Assembly: GCA_028679405.1 (NCBI GenBank)
Contig: JAJRBP010000143.1
Span: forward strand, 1-5,521
Length of the DNA stretch: 5,521 nt
Source of the DNA: Methanoregulaceae archaeon
GTDB lineage: Archaea; Halobacteriota; Methanomicrobia; Methanomicrobiales; Methanospirillaceae
Direction: 5' to 3'
Shown here: positions 1 to 5,521 of the stretch, piece after piece
Layout of the letters: the number at the start of each line of letters is the position of its first letter
How positions within the stretch are numbered: the stretch's first letter is position 1
Notes under the pieces: generated by a model
Seen by the model: the letters and a program-made list of their open reading frames with translations, nothing else
The model's database searches: none
What the model was told of the DNA's origin: nothing
Made by a program: the position numbers and the translations under genes

Positions 1-1378
1 CCCGCTGAATCCCGAACTCGAGGAGTGCCGGAGACTCGGGGCTTTTATCATCGAGGGGGATGCAACAAGGGAATATTTCCTTAAACGGGCGAATATCCTG
101 AAAGCCAGGTACCTCTACTGCGTCGCCGGGGAAGACGACCTCAACGCCCGGATCGCCCTTACCGCAAAAAAAGTGCATGAGACTGGCAACAGCGATACCC
201 TTACCTGTTTTCTGCACATCGTGGACCCGCGACTGACCAACCTCCTGAAAATCGGGCAGATGACCGCAGGTTCCAATTCGAATGTGGAGTTCGAGTTCAT
301 CAATATCTATCAGAATGCAGGCAGGTGTCTCATCGATACCCTGCCGTTCTACAAGGATGATATTTCTCCTCCGGCCCACCGGGTCCACCTCCTTATCCTC
401 CACCTCGGGAGGATGGGGGAGACAATGCTCGTCCATGCCGTGCAAAAGTGGAGAGAGCATCACTATCTTGAAAAGACAGGAAACAGGATCAAAATCTCGT
501 TCATCGACCCCGATGCTGAGAGAAAATTCCGGATCCTGCAGACCCGCTACCCGGCACTCGAGCACTACTGCGAGCTTATCCCTCTTCAGATGGAACTGGA
601 ATCCGCCGAATTCCTTGCCGGAACTTATCTGCTCGACAACTCGCACCGCTGCGATGCGACGTACATCTTTATCTGTTCCGAAAACTCGTCGGTGGGATTT
701 TCCGCGGCGATGACCCTTTCCGACCTCCTGAACCGGATCAGGGACCGCTGCCCGCATGTCCTAGGGGATTACCAGGTCCCTGTCTGGATCCGGACAATGG
801 ACGAAAGAGGGTTTTCTGAACTCTTCAACGATCTTGCCACAAAGAGCCCGGAGTACCGGAATATCAGGGTTTTTCCCCTGGTTTCCTGCTCCTGCTGCGT
901 CGACTCGATCCTCTTCGGGGCGGCCGAACAGCTCGCCCGTGCAATCCATGAAAGGTACCTTGAGAACCGGTACCGGGGAGGCGAACAACCAGGTTCACGA
1001 CCGGCGCTGCAGCCATGGGCGTCTCTCCCGGAGGAGATGAAAAAGAAAAACCGCAGGCAGGCCGGGTCGATATTCTCCTGTCTTATCAGGGAGGGGTTCG
1101 CCATCGTCATGCATACTGATTGGGACGAACCGGTCTTCGAGTTCAGCGATGGAGGGGCCGACGATGAGATTGACCGGCTGGCCCGACTTGAACATGAGAA
1201 CTGGTCAAGGTCCGAGCAGAAATCCGGTCCCAAAAAGGAGCCGCACCGATGCCTCCGCGACTGGAATGATCCGGAGTTACCAAGAGAGTGCAGGGAAAGG
1301 ACGCGGGAGGCGATTCGGACCTGGCCAGAACTCCTCGCGATGATCGACATGAAAATTATCAGGCTGCATAAAATCTAG
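1..1378 (+). CDS. TrkA-N/RyR-repeat protein, first tandem copy, 5' partial
   Basis: The reading frame is open from the left edge (first full codon at base 2) to a TAG at 1376-1378, giving 458 visible residues. A GTG at 173 is an internal codon, because the residues before it already match the first Rossmann domain of the downstream paralogue. Visible residues 1-80 are the second half of a TrkA-N/RCK nucleotide-binding domain (IIEGDATREYFLKRANI region). Residues about 127-265 form a second Rossmann-like unit whose glycine motif is altered (HLGRMG at 134-139, His in place of the first Gly), with Asp169 after the next strand. Residues about 306-370 are a RyR-like unit (LARAIHERY, PALQPW, NRRQA). 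Residues 388-455 are a fuller RyR repeat (LEHENW at 396-401, RTREAIR). No membrane segment is visible, but the N-terminus lies outside the window. The biochemical role of RyR repeats is not established; a ligand-sensing role is inferred. The family call is firm, the function is not. Confidence 0.9.
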   Translation, partial: PLNPELEECRRLGAFIIEGDATREYFLKRANILKARYLYCVAGEDDLNARIALTAKKVHETGNSDTLTCFLHIVDPRLTNLLKIGQMTAGSNSNVEFEFINIYQNAGRCLIDTLPFYKDDISPPAHRVHLLILHLGRMGETMLVHAVQKWREHHYLEKTGNRIKISFIDPDAERKFRILQTRYPALEHYCELIPLQMELESAEFLAGTYLLDNSHRCDATYIFICSENSSVGFSAAMTLSDLLNRIRDRCPHVLGDYQVPVWIRTMDERGFSELFNDLATKSPEYRNIRVFPLVSCSCCVDSILFGAAEQLARAIHERYLENRYRGGEQPGSRPALQPWASLPEEMKKKNRRQAGSIFSCLIREGFAIVMHTDWDEPVFEFSDGGADDEIDRLARLEHENWSRSEQKSGPKKEPHRCLRDWNDPELPRECRERTREAIRTWPELLAMIDMKIIRLHKI

Positions 1379-1397
1379 GTTTTTGTTGTAATTTTTT
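1379..1397 (+). terminator. T-rich archaeal-type terminator candidate
   Basis: Directly after the stop codon of the first RyR gene come T5 (1380-1384) and T6 (1392-1397) within a tract that is almost all T. No stable hairpin precedes it. Archaeal RNA polymerase commonly terminates at T-runs without a stem-loop, so this tract probably ends or reduces transcription between the two paralogues. Confidence 0.45.
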
Positions 1398-1402
1398 CAA
1401 AA

Positions 1403-1523
1403 GGAGGTATCCTGTCCGGTGACGCTCGAACCTCACGCAGGTATATCCGTGAGTTCTCTTCTGTTGCCGGAAAGTTTTTCACTCTCACTGGATGCGCGTG
1501 GAGCACCGTTCCTCATGGCATAA
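1403..1523 (+). other. Strong Shine-Dalgarno sequence with a doubtful 34-codon ORF
   Basis: AGGAGGT at 1402-1408, inside AAAAGGAGGTATCC, is nearly the full complement of the 16S rRNA 3' end. Ten bases after it, a GTG at 1419 opens a 34-codon frame ending with TAA at 1521-1523. The predicted peptide begins MTLEPHAGIS and is moderately hydrophobic in the middle (SVSSLLLPESF). I do not recognise it, and such a short frame could be chance. The SD spacing is longer than the usual 5-9 bases. The rest of the gap (1524-1603) holds only a weak TATA-like sequence and a T8 run at 1552-1559. Confidence 0.25.
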
Positions 1524-1533
1524 AACGTGAGCG

Positions 1534-1540
1534 GTATAAT
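1534..1540 (+). promoter_or_regulatory. Weak TATA-like candidate upstream of second RyR gene
   Basis: GTATAAT at 1534-1540 is the most AT-rich short box in the right half of the gap. It would place a start site near 1560-1565 and give a leader of roughly 50 bases carrying the ribosome binding site at 1604-1609. No convincing BRE precedes it, so this is tentative. The second gene may also be reached by read-through from the first. Confidence 0.2.
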
Positions 1541-1603
1541 GAATCCAGCTGTTTTTTTTAGGAAAACGGCGAGTGTGATGTAAGAATTATCCCATTCCTG
1601 CTC

Positions 1604-1609
1604 GGAGAG
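1604..1609 (+). promoter_or_regulatory. Ribosome binding site of second RyR gene
   Basis: GGAGAG lies five bases before the ATG at 1615. It supports that start: the frame is closed by a TGA at 1576-1578 just upstream, and no other ATG, GTG or TTG lies between. Confidence 0.65.
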
Positions 1610-1614
1610 AGAAA

Positions 1615-3267
1615 ATGGCAGACAGTCTGTTGGAGGTCATCAGCGCACTCGGCACCCTTATCAGGATGGGATTTCTTCCGATCTACTCAGAACTGACGGT
1701 AACCGATCAGATCAGCTATTTGAAAATCCTGGCGGCAGCATTTGCCGGCTCGGGCTCAGCTGGCGTCATCGTGGTCTACTTCCGGGATAAAATCCGGCAG
1801 ATCCCACTCCTCTTCTGCAGGGACCACGTGATCATATGCGGACTGGATGAGATAACTGAATCGCTCGTGCGGCAATTCAAGGAAAAGAAGATAAAAACAA
1901 TCGTGATCGGAGCTGAAAAAGACCCGACTACATGGGAAAACATTAGGAGATACAGCACGGTCCTCCTGCCCGGTGATCCGAAAGAGCCGGCCATCCTCTC
2001 TTTCGCCCGGGTGAAGAGGGCCCGGGCTGTGCTTGCGTTAACCGAATCCGACGGCCTTAATGCAGAAATCGCTCTTTCAGCACTGAAAATTCTCGAGGAA
2101 AGAACCGGAAAGCCGCTCACCTGCATCCTCCAGGTAAGCAATCCGGGCCTGTGGAGGATCATCCGCGAACAGGCACTCCTGCCGGTGAAGAGCAGGCCCG
2201 TCCGGATTGATTTTTACAATGGCCCCGCACTCGGTGCACGTGTTCTCCTCGGGAGTTATTTCACGCCACGTATCCCTGAATGGGGTAGGAATTCCTCCCT
2301 CCTGATCGTCGTCGGAGCTGGGCGGCTCGGGGAGAGCATTATCACCCGGGCTTCCAGGGAATGGTTCGAGAAAGGTCAGGAATCGACGGTCCTGCAGGTG
2401 GTCCTCGTAGACAAACGTGCAGAAACCATCAGGGACCGGCTACTCGCGACATATCCCCACCTGCGAAGTGCCGTGAACATCACCCCTGTATGCATAGACG
2501 TCCAGGCTGCTCAATTCCAGAATGCTGCCTTTCTTAAAGAACGTGAATCGTTCTCCCAGGCATTGGTTTTTGTCTGTCTCAACGATGATACCGCAGGCCT
2601 GACTGCCGCACTGACCCTCTCCCACCACCTGGCCGGGAAAATTGCACAGATCCATGTCAGGATGGACCACAATCCAGGGCTGTCCCGGCTGGTGGAGGAG
2701 GAAGGGACAGGAGAAATTCAGATACATCCCTTCAGCAGTCTCTCGATTGCATCCGGGTGCGACCTTGTCCTCGGAGGGATTCGGGAGATCCTGGCGAGGG
2801 CCATCCATGACCATTACCTGGTCACCATGTCATTATACGAACAGCCTCCGGCCGATCCCGCCCTCGTCCCCTGGGAGAACCTTCCCGGCCGGCTCAAGGA
2901 ATCCAACCGGCGCCAGGCGGAGAACATCATGGAGAAACTGCGGGCGATTGGGTGTGATATTATCCCGATGACAGACTGGACTGCGGCCGGTTTCTCTTTC
3001 TCTTCCCAGGAGGTTGAATACCTCGCCGAGATGGAGCACGTGCGCTGGATGGAAGATATGAAAGGGCAGGGATTCTCCCCGGGGACCCAGAAAGATGCGT
3101 CCACAAAGACACATCCTTCGATGGTAGCGTATCATGAGCTTCCTGAAAGCGAGAAGGAGAAGGACCGCGAAGCCGTACGGATGATCCCTCATTACCTTGC
3201 GCTCATCGATTTCCAGATATATCGCCCCGGGCGGGAAGTACCACTCAGGGAGCCGCAGGCATCCTGA
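1615..3267 (+). CDS. Membrane-anchored TrkA-N/TrkA-N/RyR-RyR protein, second tandem copy
   Basis: The product is 550 aa with an ATG start supported by an SD sequence and ends with TGA at 3265-3267. Residues about 35-56 are a hydrophobic, glycine-hinged helix (YLKILAAAFAGSGSAG...) followed by FRDKIRQI. This resembles the last helix of an RCK-gated potassium channel, but no TVGYG-type selectivity filter is present. Residues 71-180 are a first TrkA-N domain with a decayed glycine motif (GLDEIT, 76-81). Residues 228-350 are a second Rossmann unit with an intact GAGRLG (234-239) and Asp266 after strand 2, as expected for NAD(H) or a related dinucleotide. Residues 391-451 are a RyR-like unit (HDHY 398-401, PALVPW 415-420, NRRQA). 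Residues 466-537 are a canonical RyR repeat (EHVRW 474-478, HPSMVAYHELPE, KEKDREAV). It parallels the upstream gene along its length and is clearly a diverged tandem duplicate. It is probably a membrane-tethered nucleotide sensor; the actual ligand and output are unknown. Confidence 0.92.
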   Translation: MADSLLEVISALGTLIRMGFLPIYSELTVTDQISYLKILAAAFAGSGSAGVIVVYFRDKIRQIPLLFCRDHVIICGLDEITESLVRQFKEKKIKTIVIGAEKDPTTWENIRRYSTVLLPGDPKEPAILSFARVKRARAVLALTESDGLNAEIALSALKILEERTGKPLTCILQVSNPGLWRIIREQALLPVKSRPVRIDFYNGPALGARVLLGSYFTPRIPEWGRNSSLLIVVGAGRLGESIITRASREWFEKGQESTVLQVVLVDKRAETIRDRLLATYPHLRSAVNITPVCIDVQAAQFQNAAFLKERESFSQALVFVCLNDDTAGLTAALTLSHHLAGKIAQIHVRMDHNPGLSRLVEEEGTGEIQIHPFSSLSIASGCDLVLGGIREILARAIHDHYLVTMSLYEQPPADPALVPWENLPGRLKESNRRQAENIMEKLRAIGCDIIPMTDWTAAGFSFSSQEVEYLAEMEHVRWMEDMKGQGFSPGTQKDASTKTHPSMVAYHELPESEKEKDREAVRMIPHYLALIDFQIYRPGREVPLREPQAS

Positions 3268-3274
3268 TGCAGGG

Positions 3275-3299
3275 CCGGTCTTCCCTTACCGATCACCGG
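3275..3299. terminator. Possible shared terminator between convergent genes
   Basis: CCGGT (3275-3279) can pair with ACCGG (3295-3299), or CGGT with ACCG at 3288-3291. The element spans the 18-bp gap and the last codons of the - strand TIR gene. The stems are short and no T-run follows on either strand, so a terminator role is only possible. Confidence 0.2.
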
Positions 3300-4701
3300 A
3301 TGGTGGCGACGGGTTCTGCCCTGACCCATTCCTGGTGCGGAGGAGTATCTCGACCGTCTCGGCGAGGTGAGTGAGATGCCGGTCAAGCGGAGGGGTCAGC
3401 GCATCGAGCCAGTGCGGAATCCCGATCAGGTACTCCATGTCTTTTGACGGCTGGATATCCTCGATCCTGAACGGGAGGATGACCACCCCCTTCGATACCG
3501 CATGGGTCAGCTCCCTGACGACGTGGTTCGAAGAGTTCGAGTTTGAGGAGAAGACGAGGACCATGACCCTGCTCCCGTCGATCGCCTCTACGATAGCCCT
3601 GGGATAGTTCGAACCGGGCAGGACGTCCCGCGGAGCGATCCAACAGCGTATTCCCCTTGATTCCAGATAGGCGCAGGTGGCATCGGCGACTGCCTTGTCT
3701 TTTGACGAATAACTGACAAAGACATCATGATGAGTTCCCATCCCTTCGCCCCCCGCTTCCGTGCGATCACGGCCCGCCAGCGAAGGTGAAGGAAGGACGA
3801 CCCCGGCCTTCCCGGCCTGTACAGGACCCTTCTTTCTGCGGTAATAGAAATACCCGATCCCTGCAGAGGCGACGACGATCATCCCGATCAGGAGGGGGAT
3901 GCCCTGGTAAGGCCGGCGGGTCTCGGAAGCGGCCTGGGCCGGACTTGCGTTCCCGCCGAGGTAGCTTCTGAGCGCTGACTCGGCGGCGTACTTCCCCTGA
4001 AGCATCTCTGCGTTCCCGGGAGCCACGATGAGGCCGCGGTTATAAGCCTCAATAGCCTCCTGGTTCCTGCCGAGATGTGAAAGCGTATCGCCCTTGTATC
4101 TCCATGCGATGTCGCTTCGCTGGTCGAGGTCGGTTGCATGTTCGAACGCGTCGAGGGCGGCCTGGTAGTTTCCTCCCGAGTAGTAGTCGAGTCCCATGCA
4201 GAGCCAGGCATCGAAATCGTCCGGGGAGAGCTCGATGACCTTCTGGTAGACGGGGATTGATTCGTTCAGCCGCCCTAATGCAGAGAGCGTGAGTCCTTTC
4301 TGCAGCCAGGACGAAGAGTCCCCGGGGTTGACCGCGATTGCCCGGTTGAAAGCGTCGAGGGCGTCGGCATCCTTTCCCTGCCTGGAGTACACGTAACCGA
4401 GACCCTTGAGTGCGACAGTGTTGTCGGGCTCGATGGTGAGTGCATGCCGGTAGGCGTCTGCCGCATCAGTCATCCGGTTGGCCTGTACATACACGTACGC
4501 GAGAGAGATCCAGGCGTTCAGGTACCCCGGGTCGAGAGAGACGGCGTTCTGGAACGCATCAATAGCGGAGGAGTAATCACCTTTATCCACGAATTCTGTG
4601 CCCCGGCCAAACCAGGTCTGCGAATCGGTGGCGCATGCCTGTCCGAGGATCAGGCAAAGAAGGAGCGCGACGCAGAGAACTGTTCTGGGTTCCGGAGACA
4701 T
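3286..4701 (-). CDS. TPR-TIR transmembrane receptor, predicted NAD-cleaving TIR
   Basis: The product is 471 aa, with ATG at 4701-4699 and TAA at 3288-3286. Residues 1-24 are a signal peptide (hydrophobic CVALLLCLILG core, cleavage probable after ACA). Residues 27-230 are exactly six TPRs of 34 residues, each with the W/A-G-Y-A-F-P pattern. Residues 267-287 are a transmembrane helix followed by RRKK, so the TPRs face outside and the C-terminus is in the cytoplasm. A Pro/Gly-rich linker (about 291-322) leads to a TIR domain of the TIR_2 type at 325-455. It has HDVFVSYSSKDK (box 1), GIRCWIAPRDVLPGS (box 2) and HVVRELTHAVSKG, whose Glu397 aligns with the catalytic Glu of SARM1-like NADases. I infer that an outside signal or protein partner bound by the TPRs controls the TIR. 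NAD hydrolysis or cyclisation is likely from the retained Glu, but a scaffold role is not excluded. The gene converges with the second RyR gene. Confidence 0.93.
   Translation of the reverse strand: MSPEPRTVLCVALLLCLILGQACATDSQTWFGRGTEFVDKGDYSSAIDAFQNAVSLDPGYLNAWISLAYVYVQANRMTDAADAYRHALTIEPDNTVALKGLGYVYSRQGKDADALDAFNRAIAVNPGDSSSWLQKGLTLSALGRLNESIPVYQKVIELSPDDFDAWLCMGLDYYSGGNYQAALDAFEHATDLDQRSDIAWRYKGDTLSHLGRNQEAIEAYNRGLIVAPGNAEMLQGKYAAESALRSYLGGNASPAQAASETRRPYQGIPLLIGMIVVASAGIGYFYYRRKKGPVQAGKAGVVLPSPSLAGRDRTEAGGEGMGTHHDVFVSYSSKDKAVADATCAYLESRGIRCWIAPRDVLPGSNYPRAIVEAIDGSRVMVLVFSSNSNSSNHVVRELTHAVSKGVVILPFRIEDIQPSKDMEYLIGIPHWLDALTPPLDRHLTHLAETVEILLRTRNGSGQNPSPPSGDR
3743..3786. repeat. In-frame nested palindrome in the TIR linker
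   Basis: CCTTCGC (3743-3749) pairs with GCGAAGG (3780-3786), and inside them CCGTG (3759-3763) pairs with CACGG (3768-3772) around a CGAT loop. The 44-bp element codes for residues 306-320 (PSLAGRDRTEAGGEG), the linker between the membrane helix and the TIR domain. It looks like a short palindromic repeat inserted in frame. Whether other copies exist in the genome cannot be seen here. Confidence 0.45.
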
Positions 4702-4736
4702 ATATTTTGATCAGATAAACTGTGTCGGTTCAGCAG

Positions 4737-4744
4737 TATTAAAT
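4737..4744 (-). promoter_or_regulatory. TATA-box candidate of the TPR-TIR gene
   Basis: On the - strand ATTTAATA lies about 36-43 bases before the ATG at 4701. That spacing would put the transcription start roughly 10-15 bases before the start codon. No Shine-Dalgarno sequence is seen in this short A/T-rich leader (GATCAAAATAT before ATG), which fits a short-leader or leaderless archaeal transcript. Confidence 0.4.
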
Positions 4745-4757
4745 CCTGTGAAACAGG
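4745..4757. repeat. Small inverted repeat next to the TIR promoter
   Basis: CCTGT-GAA-ACAGG is a perfect 5-bp inverted repeat directly upstream of the TATA candidate of the TIR gene. It could be an operator half-site pair or a short hairpin at the end of the upstream gene's transcript. It is too short to decide. Confidence 0.25.
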
Positions 4758-4785
4758 GGATAGCCATTGTCTCAGGAAAAGACCA

Positions 4786-4837
4786 GGAATCCCCTGAAGA
4801 GTGGAGGGATCGAACCCTCATAGTGACCGGAATCCCC
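4786..4837. repeat. 9-bp direct repeats bracketing an inverted repeat
   Basis: GGAATCCCC occurs at 4786-4794 and again at 4829-4837. Between them GAGGG (4804-4808) and CCCTC (4815-4819) form a hairpin with loop ATCGAA. On the - strand this hairpin follows the stop codon of the upstream TPR gene by about 28 bases, so it may be part of its 3' end. It is not followed by a T-run. Confidence 0.4.
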
Positions 4838-4847
4838 GCGAAGGCGA

Positions 4848-5521
4848 TCACCCTGCCCGGGAGCGGTTGTACGCGTCCCTGGCCGCGGCCTCGTTCTCCA
4901 CCATGAGGTACAGGACCCCGATTTTCTCCCAGACATCGGCATCCCCTGGTTGTATTGTGAGCGTCTCATTGAAGGCTGCGATTGCTTCGCGATACCTCCC
5001 GAGGTCCCGGAGGACGATGCCGTAGTTGTACCAGGTATCCGGGTTTCCTGAATCCAGATCGAGGCTCCGGCGGTAGTTCGCCTCCGCGGACACGTATTCC
5101 CCTTTCCGGAGCTGCGAGTCGGCGAACTTCTTCCAGTAGAGGGCGGATCCCTCCCGGAAGACCTCGATATAGACTTTTGCCGAGATGAAGTCCTCGGTAT
5201 AGCTCGAGGGATACCCCCCGATGCTCGTGAACTCGTAGGAGAACCGGGGGTCGATGACGACATAATACTTCGAGACCTCCGGGATCCGGACGAATGCCTC
5301 GGTCTCGAGCGAGAGGTCCTCGTGGAAGATCTCACCGTTCCCTGGGGATATATCGCCGTACTTGTACCCCCGGTGCACCGCCTCCACCGTCCTGTTCTGG
5401 ATATTCGCCGAGACCGGGTCGGTCCGGTAGAATGACTCCATACCCTCTTCGTCCAGGACAAGGATGTTGACCGGTCGCGGCGTGCTCACCGAGAGGTGGA
5501 GTGAGTCGCCCGGAGACAGTG
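4848..5521 (-). CDS. Secreted or membrane TPR protein, 5' partial
   Basis: The frame is open from the right edge to TGA at 4850-4848, giving 223 visible residues. A GTG at 5489 is probably internal, because the codons before it (LSPGDSLHLS) continue the same beta-strand pattern. Visible residues 1 to about 118 alternate hydrophobic and polar residues as in a beta-sandwich (VNILVLDEEG, then KYYVVIDPRFSYEF). This is similar in style to the extracytoplasmic pre-peptidase-like or GOLD-like domains of archaeal surface proteins; that assignment is a guess from pattern. Residues 126-159 and 160-193 are two full TPRs (ALYWKKFADSQLRKGEY; PDTWYNYGIVLRDLGRYREA), and 194-223 is a third, shortened TPR ending the protein. 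A signal peptide would lie outside the window. It shares strand and TPR type with the TPR-TIR gene 146 bp downstream. It may be an exported partner, but no function can be assigned. Confidence 0.8.
   Translation of the reverse strand, partial: LSPGDSLHLSVSTPRPVNILVLDEEGMESFYRTDPVSANIQNRTVEAVHRGYKYGDISPGNGEIFHEDLSLETEAFVRIPEVSKYYVVIDPRFSYEFTSIGGYPSSYTEDFISAKVYIEVFREGSALYWKKFADSQLRKGEYVSAEANYRRSLDLDSGNPDTWYNYGIVLRDLGRYREAIAAFNETLTIQPGDADVWEKIGVLYLMVENEAAARDAYNRSRAG

Noticed and set aside
769..1350. 193-codon antisense open frame within the first RyR gene
   Set aside because: It is Ser/Arg-rich, low-complexity shadow translation opposite a frame with clear domain motifs. The same applies to antisense frames at 1776-2162, 2440-2814 and 2833-3192.
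173..1378. GTG at 173 as the start of the first RyR gene
   Set aside because: The frame stays open to the left edge and residues before the GTG match the TrkA-N domain of the paralogue, so the gene starts outside the window.
4619..4701. Lipoprotein signal (ILGQAC) in the TPR-TIR protein
   Set aside because: The position three before the Cys is Gly rather than Leu/Val/Ile, and a normal signal-peptidase site (ACA) fits better. The protein also has its own membrane helix.
4800..4822. tRNA T-arm-like sequence on the - strand (GGGTTCGATCCC)
   Set aside because: The loop has six, not seven, bases, and no matching acceptor stem, anticodon arm or D-arm lies 5' of it, where the end of the TPR gene is found. 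It is not a tRNA.
4772..5461. 229-codon alternative frame on the - strand overlapping the partial TPR gene
   Set aside because: It is very rich in Ser, Arg and Thr with no fold pattern, while the overlapping frame ending at 4848 has regular TPRs.
1..5521. CRISPR array, insertion sequence or prophage genes
   Set aside because: No regularly spaced repeats, transposase, integrase or phage gene motifs are seen in any frame.

Overview
The base composition is GC-rich. The genes have AGGAGGT/GGAGAG-type ribosome binding sites, a T-run stands in place of a hairpin terminator after one gene, and secreted TPR proteins are present. Together these suggest a euryarchaeon, most likely a methanogen of the Methanomicrobiales. 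This is an inference from style and protein families; there is no rRNA or marker gene in the window to prove it.

Layout. The left 3.3 kb is on the + strand and holds two tandem, clearly paralogous genes. The first is cut by the left edge (1-1378, 458 residues visible). The second is complete (1615-3267, 550 aa). Both encode proteins built from two TrkA-N/RCK-type Rossmann domains followed by a C-terminal region with two ryanodine-receptor (RyR) repeat-like units. The complete copy also has an N-terminal membrane segment. The 236-bp gap between them holds a T-rich terminator-like tract, an isolated very strong Shine-Dalgarno sequence with a doubtful 34-codon ORF, and a weak promoter candidate.

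The right 2.2 kb is on the - strand. A complete gene (4701-3286, 471 aa) encodes a probable membrane receptor: signal peptide, exactly six 34-residue TPRs, one transmembrane helix and a cytoplasmic TIR domain that keeps the glutamate expected of NAD-cleaving TIRs. Upstream of it lies the 3' part of another - strand gene (from the right edge to 4848), which encodes a probable beta-rich extracytoplasmic domain followed by TPRs. The TIR gene and the second RyR gene converge, with only 18 bp between their stop codons.

Possible joint function (inference). The neighbourhood joins dinucleotide-binding folds (TrkA-N), RyR repeats and a TIR domain. These families have been placed together in NAD- or nucleotide-centred signalling and conflict systems of prokaryotes. 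A reasonable hypothesis is that the TPR-TIR receptor makes, or responds to, an NAD-derived nucleotide and that the tandem TrkA-N/RyR proteins sense or bind it. The convergent orientation means they are not one operon, so the link rests on proximity and family knowledge only.
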